In this document: positions 34,743-42,935 of the stretch, one piece after another
Numbering within the stretch: the stretch's first letter is position 1
Layout of the letters: each line of letters begins with the position of its first letter
DNA from: Larkinella arboricola
Lineage (GTDB): Bacteria > Bacteroidota > Bacteroidia > Cytophagales > Spirosomataceae
DNA length: 64,000 bases
Direction of reading: 5' to 3'
Assembly (NCBI RefSeq): GCF_003259745.1
Contig: NZ_QLMC01000001.1
Coordinates: 806,001 to 870,000 of the forward strand
Notes under the pieces: generated by a model
What the model was told of the DNA's origin: nothing
Seen by the model: only the letters and a program-made list of their open reading frames with translations
The model's database searches: none
Translations under genes and position numbers: made by a program

Positions 34743-35720
34743 ATGACCGAAGTACCGCTAAATCTGACGTATGTAAGAAGGCCCTTTAAGAGTCTGAGCA
34801 TTCTGCTGTTGGCAGTACTGACTTTTGAGGCATTTAACTGGCTATTTGCTTTTGAAAGGAAGCTGGACATAGTCCAAAAATTTGGTGGCTTGCTGGGTTA
34901 CCTATGGATTATTTTTCGGGGAATGCTTCTGCCAGAAGTATCTACTCTTGTTATCCTGTTAATGCTTCTGAATACCTTTCATGACGCCTGTCGAATCAAG
35001 AACCTTGAACTGACCCCTAAAAACATCCTGAATTATGAGGTGAAAATTCTACCTGTTATGCTATTTGCGTTCTTTCTGTTTAATCCGGTAACGCAAACCA
35101 TTCGGTATCTACTGGTAGAGTTTCCAAACTACAGCTTCGCCTACTACTTAGAAAATTATCTTCAAGGTACATATAACATCAAAGTTTATTTTATGTATCT
35201 AATTCCGGTTCTGATTATGGGGTACGGAGCCGTGAACGGTTCCTTGCTGGTTGATTTACTCGAAAAACGCCGACAGCGAAAACGGAACAGTGAATCCGCC
35301 AATCCATTTCAGTCGTTAATTCCACAGGCGGGTGCTTATTTAACCCACCTGAAAGTGAAAAGTACGCATGGTGAAACCATTATCGCCGTACAGGACTGTT
35401 ATTGGTTTGAGACAGAAGACCGGTATTACTATGCCGTGCATCCTGCGGGCCGGTTTGCCATCGCTAAAACAATGAACGAACTGGCAGCGGAGCTGAATCC
35501 GGACATGTTCTTCCGAACCAAACGCAATTGCATTATTAATCTAAGTTTTGTTATAAGTTATTCCCATTGGGAAAATGGTAAGTACATTATCCGAATGCGG
35601 ACTCCTAATAACGACGAAACCGATATGCCCCGTGCTCGTCTTCAAGAGTTTAAAAATCGGCTTGTACAGTTCTCTGTTCAGGAAGTTGAATACCTTCCCC
35701 CTAAAAGTGAAATTTTGTAA
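34743..35720 (+). CDS. Membrane-anchored LytTR transcriptional regulator
   Basis: A 325-residue protein. The first 175 residues contain four hydrophobic helices (LSILLLAVLTFEAFNWLF, VSTLVILLMLLNTF, VMLFAFFLFNP, VYFMYLIPVLIMGYGAV), followed by a cytoplasmic LytTR DNA-binding domain from about residue 205: KSTHGETIIAVQDCYWFETEDRYYYA, FFRTKRNCIINLSFV and the end DMPRARLQEFKNRL. Such proteins sense something at the membrane and bind DNA directly. It is divergent from the peptide/acyltransferase operon, which suggests it senses the product or controls that operon. Confidence 0.88.
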   Translation: MTEVPLNLTYVRRPFKSLSILLLAVLTFEAFNWLFAFERKLDIVQKFGGLLGYLWIIFRGMLLPEVSTLVILLMLLNTFHDACRIKNLELTPKNILNYEVKILPVMLFAFFLFNPVTQTIRYLLVEFPNYSFAYYLENYLQGTYNIKVYFMYLIPVLIMGYGAVNGSLLVDLLEKRRQRKRNSESANPFQSLIPQAGAYLTHLKVKSTHGETIIAVQDCYWFETEDRYYYAVHPAGRFAIAKTMNELAAELNPDMFFRTKRNCIINLSFVISYSHWENGKYIIRMRTPNNDETDMPRARLQEFKNRLVQFSVQEVEYLPPKSEIL

Positions 35721-35754
35721 GGAATAAAAACTGAAAACTGTTCTAAGTCAGCTC

Positions 35755-36453
35755 TCAGAGGTAATCCTTTACAGAAATTCCAAAACGCGCTAAGTTACGA
35801 CAACTTCCTAAATCCAGTTTTTGTGCCATGTTAGTTTTATGATTCGCCAGAGTCCGATAACTAATGTATAACCGGTCCGCAATTTCATGACCAGGTGTTC
35901 CCACCGCTATTAAGCGAAGAATTTCAAGCTCCCGTTCCGTCAACCGATTTAATTGCTGTTTTACCTCATCGGTCATGACATTCATTCCATAGTTCTTCAG
36001 CAACAATAAAAATCCCGGGCTATAGTAAAAACCGCCACTGCTGATGGTTTGAAAACATTTATAGAGTTCATCTAAGCCATCATTAGCGTACAAAAAGCCA
36101 TAGAAGCCCTGTTGCATTGCGTTGGCTACCAGCTTCAAATCAGGTTTGCTGGTATATAGAATAAACTTTGTCCGTTGATTATCCGAACGAGCCTGCTGGA
36201 CAATGTCAACGCTACGTCGGCCAGAGATTTCTGACTCCAGTATCACACACTGGGGTTGCTTAACCCTTATCTGCTGAAGTGTGTCCTCCATTTCAATTGC
36301 CTTTCCAACTACATTATACCCTTGTTCTTTCAGTAATTGACACAGTACCTCACAAGTAAACAATTCTGCCTGGGCTACTAAGATGGAAAAGTCTTTTCGT
36401 CGAAGGGAAAACGAAGGCGAAGACGATTCCTGTTTTGAATTTGTATTGTTCAT
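35755..36453 (-). CDS. LuxR-type regulator with degenerate receiver domain
   Basis: A 232-residue NarL/FixJ-like protein. Its receiver-like part (FSILVAQAELFTCEVLCQLL, then CVILESEISGRRS, then KFILYTSKP) lacks the acidic pair and has Glu where the phosphorylated Asp should be (VILE). The C-terminal helix-turn-helix is intact: LTERELEILRLIAVGTPGHEIA, then YISYRTLANHKTNMAQKL. The receiver may thus be a fixed or peptide-gated switch. Start taken as the ATG at 36453. It ends 35 bases from the end of the convergent LytTR gene. Confidence 0.85.
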   Translation of the reverse strand: MNNTNSKQESSSPSFSLRRKDFSILVAQAELFTCEVLCQLLKEQGYNVVGKAIEMEDTLQQIRVKQPQCVILESEISGRRSVDIVQQARSDNQRTKFILYTSKPDLKLVANAMQQGFYGFLYANDGLDELYKCFQTISSGGFYYSPGFLLLLKNYGMNVMTDEVKQQLNRLTERELEILRLIAVGTPGHEIADRLYISYRTLANHKTNMAQKLDLGSCRNLARFGISVKDYL

Positions 36454-36782
36454 GATAAAGATAGCAGCCTTTCTTTTGAAGCTACAAATTAACATTCCTT
36501 AGAGATTCATCGAGCAAATTGAAATCATTACTTTTTTGTGTGAAATCACCAAAATACAGCTTTGGTTCTTCTGAATCTTCTTACTTACCGGATACATAAA
36601 AACTGAAGAGGAAACCAACAAAAAAATCGGGTGCTATATACGGTAATTTTGGTTATTTCACGCGTAAAAGTGGTTATTCTGTACGAAATGACTTTTTATA
36701 TACTATTTGACGATGTAGTTTTCACTTGTAATTCACAGCAAGACTCCGAAACTCAAGGAACTCAACTACTAAATCAATAACA

Positions 36783-37208
36783 ATGCGGAACGTTAAAAAT
36801 TTAACTGGACAACAAATTGAGCAACTCCGTCAAACGATTCGTGAGAGCCAGAACAACGTGTTGAAAAAACGTTGCCAATGTGTATTGTATAGCTACTACG
36901 GTTTAACGGTTACTGAACTGATGGAAATGTTCGCCGTGGATCGTCGCAGTATCTATAACTGGATGAATCGCTGGCAGCAGGATGGTGTTCAGGGGTTGCA
37001 GGACAAACCCGGCCGTGGTCTGAAGCCGAAGCTGAACCCAGACGATCAGCAGCACGTTGAAAAAGTAATGAAAGCAATGAAGTCGTTCCCGAAGGAACCT
37101 CGTCAGGTCCTGCAACAAATCAACCACCAGCTTCCAAAGCCTATTAGCCAGGACACTCTACGTCGCTTTGTAAAGAAAATATCGAGGTTGGACAGCATGG
37201 CTGCCTGA
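36783..37208 (+). pseudogene. IS630-type transposase N-terminal remnant
   Basis: A 141-residue protein resembling the helix-turn-helix N-terminus of IS630 transposases: LKKRCQCVLYSYYGLTVTELMEMF, then VDRRSIYNWMNRWQQDGVQGL and QDKPGRGLKPKL, the linker before the catalytic domain. It ends at a stop before any DDE domain. It is either a truncated insertion sequence or a recruited HTH protein. TAATTTTG (36644-36651) upstream fits the -7 box. Confidence 0.7.
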
Positions 37209-37224
37209 CTATCAAGTTATAGGT

Positions 37225-37274
37225 TGAATAACTAATGGTGAACTACTCCCGTGGCTATCACCATTAGTTATTCA
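37225..37274. terminator. Hairpin between convergent genes
   Basis: TGAATAACTAATGGTGA (37225-37241) pairs exactly with TCACCATTAGTTATTCA (37258-37274), a 17 bp stem with a 16-base loop. It separates the IS630-like gene from dnaG. No T run, so it may be a palindromic element rather than a classic terminator. Confidence 0.55.
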
Positions 37275-37280
37275 GCAACA

Positions 37281-39269
37281 TCATGAAATGACCGTTCCTA
37301 GTAAACGGCCGATTTCAATATCTACTTTTTTGTAGTGCATGTATTCCAGCATGAGCCGATCGCTTTCAACCGGATCGTTCGTCTGGCTAATTAGCTGTTT
37401 TATTTCCTTCATTTGCTGTTCGGCAACCAGCTTTTTCAATCGCAGGATATTGCCAAACGCGGCATCTGCTAATTTATCAACTTCTGTTGGTACGTATATT
37501 TCGTGTTTCTGCCAGTTTTCGCTGAGCTGATGCCGAACCGTAACCAGGCTAATCGCCTGGTGCTGGAAATCCTGATTGAGGTGACGCAGAAAATAATCTG
37601 CGGTTCGTATTTCACTGGATAGAAACCCCTCCCGAATTTCATTCAACATTTTATTAAATATCGGCGTCACGAATTCCATTGTACCCAGTTCACTTAACAT
37701 ATAGTGGCAGACCGAAATGTCCGGTTCCAGTTCATGTGCCCCGTAATTAATCAAAAGTCGAATGCATTCTTCTTCCTGATAGAAGAGAGGAGAACGGTTT
37801 TTGGAAGGTAACGGATCCGCTGTTTTGGGAGCCGTCGGGGGAGATTCTACCGGGAATTCATGCAAAAGCTCCGTTAAATCGGGAGGGGCGGAAACTGAAC
37901 TCTGCTGATTTACCCGGTTTGAAGGCCCCGCTTTTTCCTGTTGTTTGACTTGCTGCTTCTGCTGATTCAGCAACATCCGGTTGCTTTCCGAAATCAGTGT
38001 TTGCTCATCAACCTGGAGTTGACGTGCGGTTTTCTGAAAAAATACCTGCCGTTTAATCGGATCAGGAATTTTTGAAATGCTCTGGATGACTTCCGAAATA
38101 ATTTCCGCCCGCTTGAACGGATTGTCACCCGCATCTTTCAGCAGGATATCGGTTTTAAACGTAATAAAATCGTTGGAATGCCGACTGAGGTAACTCCGAA
38201 ACGCTTCGGCCCCCACTTTCCGCACGTAGCTGTCCGGATCATCTCCATCGGGAAACGTTGCGACACTTACATTCAGCCCCTCTTCCAGCACCATATCCAA
38301 CCCCCGTAAGGCCGCTTTGATGCCCGCAGCGTCACCGTCGTACAAAATGGTTACGTTCTGAGTGAAGCGGCTAATCAAACGTATTTGCTCGATGGTTAAC
38401 GAGGTTCCTGAAGAAGCGACCACATTTTTGATCCCCGCCTGGTGCAAGGATATGACATCCGTATAGCCCTCCGTTAGGTAGCAGATGTCCTCCTGCCGGA
38501 TCGCATTTTTGGCCTGAAAAATACCGTATAGAACCTGACTTTTGTGATAGACTTCCGTTTCGGGTGAGTTCAGGTATTTAGGCTGGTTTTTGTCCGTTTT
38601 GAGGATGCGCGCTCCAAACGCAATAACCCGGCCCGAAACGTTATGAATCGGGAAGATAACCCGACCGCGAAACCGATCGTAGGTTTTACCGCCTTCTTTC
38701 GACAACACCAAACCGGCTTTTTCGAGCAATTCCGGACGATAGCCCCGGCGACCGGCTTCCTGAAGTAGGGCGTCCCACTGGTCCGAACTATAACCGAGTT
38801 CAAAAGCCTGAACGGTATTGTCCAGAAAGCCGCGTTCCCGGAAATAACTCAGCCCGATGCTATGGCCTTCTTCGGAGGTTAACAAATGTGAATGATAATA
38901 ATCTTTCGCAAAGTTCAGGACAATAAACAGGCTTTCCCGTTCATTTTGCTTAATCAGCTCATCCGGCGTTAACTGTTCCTCAGCTACCTCAATACCGTAT
39001 TTCTTTGCCAGATGGCGCAGAGCTTCCGGATAGCCGATGTTTTCAATGTCCATGACAAACCGCACGGGGTCACCCGCTTTGCCACAGCCAAAGCATTTAT
39101 AGATTTGCCGACTGGGCGATACATTGAAAGACGGGGTCTTTTCGTTATGAAAAGGACAGCAGGCAATCCAGTTTTGCCCCCGCTTTTTAAGCGAAACATA
39201 ATCACTAATAACGTCGATAATATCCGCCGACTGACGGATGCGGTCGATGGTTTCTTCCGGAATACGCAT
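37281..39269 (-). CDS. dnaG: DNA primase
   Basis: A 662-residue primase. The CHC2 zinc domain (CPFHNEKTPSFNVSP, YKCFGCG near residues 38-62) binds DNA. The Toprim core follows at about 255-340 (YLTEGYTDVISLHQAG, TILYDGDAAGIKA). The C-terminal part is an alpha-helical helicase-binding domain. It makes the RNA primers for chromosome replication. Its neighbours are unrelated, so it is probably a single unit here. Confidence 0.98.
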   Translation of the reverse strand: MRIPEETIDRIRQSADIIDVISDYVSLKKRGQNWIACCPFHNEKTPSFNVSPSRQIYKCFGCGKAGDPVRFVMDIENIGYPEALRHLAKKYGIEVAEEQLTPDELIKQNERESLFIVLNFAKDYYHSHLLTSEEGHSIGLSYFRERGFLDNTVQAFELGYSSDQWDALLQEAGRRGYRPELLEKAGLVLSKEGGKTYDRFRGRVIFPIHNVSGRVIAFGARILKTDKNQPKYLNSPETEVYHKSQVLYGIFQAKNAIRQEDICYLTEGYTDVISLHQAGIKNVVASSGTSLTIEQIRLISRFTQNVTILYDGDAAGIKAALRGLDMVLEEGLNVSVATFPDGDDPDSYVRKVGAEAFRSYLSRHSNDFITFKTDILLKDAGDNPFKRAEIISEVIQSISKIPDPIKRQVFFQKTARQLQVDEQTLISESNRMLLNQQKQQVKQQEKAGPSNRVNQQSSVSAPPDLTELLHEFPVESPPTAPKTADPLPSKNRSPLFYQEEECIRLLINYGAHELEPDISVCHYMLSELGTMEFVTPIFNKMLNEIREGFLSSEIRTADYFLRHLNQDFQHQAISLVTVRHQLSENWQKHEIYVPTEVDKLADAAFGNILRLKKLVAEQQMKEIKQLISQTNDPVESDRLMLEYMHYKKVDIEIGRLLGTVIS

Positions 39270-39367
39270 AATTCAAAGGTACACAACTCCCGGCGCTTTT
39301 GGCAATGTTTTTGTATCTACGACTTTTGAGTTATATTAACCTTACTTACTGTTATTCTTCCTACAAT

Positions 39368-40780
39368 ATGATGGATTTTACAACCCGACAGTCAGCACCA
39401 TTCTCATTAAAACAATTGCTTGAGCATGCAATATTTCTTGTGGTACTATGTTTCCTGTTCGCTGGATTAAACAGTTGCCGTAAGCCGGGCGATACGGATG
39501 TCGTTTTACCTCAATCCAAAACCGCCGATCAGTACACGGCGGATGTTGCGCTCCAATGGTCAGCAATGCAGTTATTTCTTATTCAGCATACGGCTGGATT
39601 TACGCCACCGGTCGCTTCACGGTCACTAGGCTACGGGGGGCTGGCTCTGTACGAAGCCGTAGTCCCCGGTCTGCCAACGCACCAGTCGATGGCCGGGCAG
39701 TTAGATGGTTTGAAGAACTTGCCGCGCGTAGACCCACAAGCCGACTATCATTGGGCGGCCTCTGCAAACGCAGCAGAAGCTCAGATGCTGCGAATGCTCT
39801 TTGCCAACACCAGTGAGGCAAACAAAGCCAAAATTGATTCGCTGGAAAACCGACTCGTGGCCGGGTTCCAATCTGAAAATCTTAGCGATGCAACACTGGA
39901 GCGATCCACGGCTTTTGGAAAGCAAATTGCCGATGCGGTTTTCGAATGGTCCAAAGCCGACGGCGGGCACGAAGGCTATAATCGAAACTTCCCGGCGGAT
40001 TATAAACCTCCGCTTTTCAACGGGGCCTGGCAACCGACCGAGAATGGCCGGAAAATTCCGATGCAGCCGTACTGGGGCCGAAACCGTACCTTTTTAACCA
40101 GCAATGCCGTCCTTCCGATGCCCAGGCCACTTCCGGTGTCGGCTGATGTAAAATCGCACTATTTCGCTCAGTATCTGGAAGTATACACCAAAAATAAGTC
40201 CTTAACGCAGACGGAGAAGGAGATTTCGATCTGGTGGGCCGATGACCCGAGCGAAACCTTTACACCTCCTGGACATTCGTATAACCTGGCCCGGATCACT
40301 ATTCAAACGGCCCGGGCGGATTTGGGTACGGCAGCCGAAACGCTCGCCCGAACGGGGATAGCCGTGGCCGACGCCTTTACGGTTTGCTGGAAATGTAAAT
40401 ATGTCTTCAATAATGAGCGCCCTTACACGTTTGTGCGTCGGACGATTGATCCGAGCTGGACACCGTTCTGGCCTGCTCCGCCTTTTCCCGGCTATACGTC
40501 CGGACACGCCACGCAGTCAGCGGCAGCGGCTATTGTTCTGGCTGGCATCTACGGCGAATCCTTTTCATTTACTGATAACTCGCACGTCAGCCGAATCCGG
40601 GATTTGAAACGGAATACTGATTTTAAGGCGCGGAGTTTTACATCGTTCTGGCAGGCGGCTGAAGAGTCGGCGTATTCGAGGTATCTGGGCGGTATTCATA
40701 CCCGGCAGGATAACGAAACCGGCCTGAGTACTGGAAAGATAATCGGGCAGAACATTAACCGGCTGTCATGGAGAAAATAA
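39368..40780 (+). CDS. Vanadium haloperoxidase/PAP2-superfamily lipoprotein
   Basis: About 470 residues, with a lipobox-like LFAGLNSC after a hydrophobic segment. The vanadate/phosphate pocket is readable: NNERPYTFVRR, FPGYTSGHATQSAAAA (SGH) and RYLGGIHTRQDNE (Arg and His). This is the haloperoxidase branch, without the transmembrane PAP2 form. It is located at the outer face of a membrane. Whether it oxidises halides or is a phosphatase cannot be told. The start is one of two consecutive ATGs at 39368 and 39371. Confidence 0.88.
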   Translation: MMDFTTRQSAPFSLKQLLEHAIFLVVLCFLFAGLNSCRKPGDTDVVLPQSKTADQYTADVALQWSAMQLFLIQHTAGFTPPVASRSLGYGGLALYEAVVPGLPTHQSMAGQLDGLKNLPRVDPQADYHWAASANAAEAQMLRMLFANTSEANKAKIDSLENRLVAGFQSENLSDATLERSTAFGKQIADAVFEWSKADGGHEGYNRNFPADYKPPLFNGAWQPTENGRKIPMQPYWGRNRTFLTSNAVLPMPRPLPVSADVKSHYFAQYLEVYTKNKSLTQTEKEISIWWADDPSETFTPPGHSYNLARITIQTARADLGTAAETLARTGIAVADAFTVCWKCKYVFNNERPYTFVRRTIDPSWTPFWPAPPFPGYTSGHATQSAAAAIVLAGIYGESFSFTDNSHVSRIRDLKRNTDFKARSFTSFWQAAEESAYSRYLGGIHTRQDNETGLSTGKIIGQNINRLSWRK

Positions 40781-40781
40781 A

Positions 40782-40820
40782 AAGAGTGATGAGGTAGGTA
40801 CAAACCCGCTCATCACTCTT
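40782..40820. terminator. Inverted repeat between convergent genes
   Basis: A 12 bp stem (AAGAGTGATGAG with CTCATCACTCTT) around a 15-base loop, followed by AACTTTTAATTCC. It belongs to the same ACTCTT-type palindromes as at 1163 and 2227 and lies between the haloperoxidase and PurF-like gene ends. Confidence 0.6.
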
Positions 40821-40839
40821 AACTTTTAATTCCTTATTC

Positions 40840-42732
40840 TTAATAAGCCCGTACGCCTTTGCCTTCCATGTAGTTAACGAAGGCTTTATTGACGACTTTG
40901 TTGCCGCCCGGTGTTGGGTAATTACCCGTGAAATACCAGTCGCCGGAATGGTTTGGGCAAGCTTTGCGGAGGTTTTCAACGGTTTGGAAAATCACCGCTA
41001 CGTCTGCTTTCAGGTCTTTCGGCGTTACGATTTCAGCCACCTTATTCGAAATCTGTTCGTGGGTGAATGGCTCGTACAACGCCTTGACATAGTTCGTCGC
41101 CGACGCATTGCCGGATTCGATGGCGGCCACACACTGCGCGTAGATTTCATCCATCCGGTTGTCCAGACCGCTTTCCTGCAATAACTGCAACGTGGCCCGG
41201 AATGCCACAAACTCTTTCATTTTGGACATATCGATACCGTAGCAGTCGGGAAAGCGGATTTGCGGAGCAGACGAAACAATGATGATTTTCTTGGGTCCCA
41301 GCCGGTCGAGCATTTTTAGAATGCTCTTTTCCAGCGTCGTACCCCGAACGATGGAATCATCAATGACCACCACGTTATCCACACCCTTCCGGATTACCTC
41401 AAAGGTGGTGTCATACACATGGGAAACCATTTCATCCCGCTGAGAGTCATCGGTAATAAACGTCCGGAGTTTGACATCTTTCGAAACCAGTTTCTCAACT
41501 CGCGGACGGAACGACAGCACCCGATCGAGGTCTTTCTCGAACAGAATGCCCTCCATAATGGCTTTCTTGCGCTGTTTGGCCAGATGTTCTTCCAGTCCTT
41601 CCACCATTCCGAAGAAAGCGGTTTCGGCGGTATTCGGGATGTAAGAGAATACCGTGTTCTCCAGATCGTAATCAATTTCCTGTAAAATCTGCGGAATCAG
41701 CAACTTGCCGAGCATTTTGCGCTCGCTGTAAATATCCGGATCGGAAGCACGCGAGAAATAAATCCGTTCAAAGCTGCACGACCGTTTTTCAATCGGTTTG
41801 ACAAATTCATGTTCGCCGTATTCGCCGTACTTGTCAACGATCAGTGCATGACCGGGTTTCACTTCGTGAATCTGTTCGTATTCAACGTTAAAAGCCGTCT
41901 TGATCGCTGGTTTTTCGGAGGCCACCACCACCACTTCATCATCGGCATAATAATACGCCGGGCGAATCCCTGCCGGATCGCGGGCGACAAACGCGGCTCC
42001 GAAACCCGTCATGCCGACCATCGCATACCCGCCGTCAAAATCGCGGCAGGAGCGGTGCAGCACCCGTTGCAGGTCCATGTTGTCCTCGATGATATCCGAT
42101 AGGTCGGGGTTTTCGTAAATGCCCTTGAACCGGTCGAATACGCGCTGGTTTTCTTCGTCCAGGAAGTGGCCGATTTTTTCCATGACGGTGACGGTGTCCA
42201 CCTCGTCCTTGGGGTGTTGACCTAAGGAAACCAGTTTCTTGAACAACTCATCAACATTGGTCATGTTGAAGTTACCGGCAATCACCAGGTTGCGGCTGCG
42301 CCAGTTGTTCTGGCGGAGCATCGGGTGGCAGTTTTCAATTTCGTTGGCACCGTGGGTGCCGTAGCGCAGGTGGCCCATCAGAACTTCACCCGTAAAGGCG
42401 AGGTTTTCCTGTAGCCAACGGGCGTCGCGGGCTTTATCCTTGTTTTTCTTAAGTGCTTTGCGGAATTTCTTGTTAATCTTCTGGAAGATGTCGGCGACCG
42501 GTTGGTTGGCTACCGAGCGGTAGCGGCTGATGTAGCGGTGGCCGGGGGGTACGTCAATTTTGATGTTGGCAACCCCGGCGCCGTCCTGGCCCCGGTTTAC
42601 CTGTTTTTCCATCAGCAGATACAGTTTGTTGATGCCGTATAAATGAGTGCCATACTTATCGATATAATACTGGTATGGCTTGCGGAGCCGGATCAGGGCA
42701 ATTCCGCACTCGTGCTTTATGGCGTCGCTCAT
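40840..42732 (-). CDS. Long PurF-like amidophosphoribosyltransferase
   Basis: A 630-residue class II glutamine amidotransferase fused to a phosphoribosyltransferase domain. MSDAIKHECGIALIRL gives the nucleophile Cys after a short propeptide, HLRYGTHG and NLVIAGNFNM are the glutaminase motifs, and VVVIDDSIVRGTTLEKSI is the PRPP-binding loop. It is longer than typical PurF (about 470-510) with insertions in the glutaminase half. In Bacteroidota this long form exists beside ordinary PurF, so a role in another aminated phosphoribose is possible. Start at ATG 42732. Confidence 0.9.
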   Translation of the reverse strand: MSDAIKHECGIALIRLRKPYQYYIDKYGTHLYGINKLYLLMEKQVNRGQDGAGVANIKIDVPPGHRYISRYRSVANQPVADIFQKINKKFRKALKKNKDKARDARWLQENLAFTGEVLMGHLRYGTHGANEIENCHPMLRQNNWRSRNLVIAGNFNMTNVDELFKKLVSLGQHPKDEVDTVTVMEKIGHFLDEENQRVFDRFKGIYENPDLSDIIEDNMDLQRVLHRSCRDFDGGYAMVGMTGFGAAFVARDPAGIRPAYYYADDEVVVVASEKPAIKTAFNVEYEQIHEVKPGHALIVDKYGEYGEHEFVKPIEKRSCSFERIYFSRASDPDIYSERKMLGKLLIPQILQEIDYDLENTVFSYIPNTAETAFFGMVEGLEEHLAKQRKKAIMEGILFEKDLDRVLSFRPRVEKLVSKDVKLRTFITDDSQRDEMVSHVYDTTFEVIRKGVDNVVVIDDSIVRGTTLEKSILKMLDRLGPKKIIIVSSAPQIRFPDCYGIDMSKMKEFVAFRATLQLLQESGLDNRMDEIYAQCVAAIESGNASATNYVKALYEPFTHEQISNKVAEIVTPKDLKADVAVIFQTVENLRKACPNHSGDWYFTGNYPTPGGNKVVNKAFVNYMEGKGVRAY

Positions 42733-42935
42733 GCCTGGTGCTTTAGTTGTTATGAAGGTAACTTCCGAAGATTGATTTTCGTTCAATTGGAGTTAAGGCA
42801 AAGTTACGAAAAGGACAAAGCCGAACCTTTACCGTTAACAAGACTTTTTTTGTTGGTCCTTTCAGCGGGGCAAAAATCGCTCCAGAAGCTTCTGAAATGA
42901 TTTTTGTCTATTTATTTTAATAAAAAGCTATTCAC

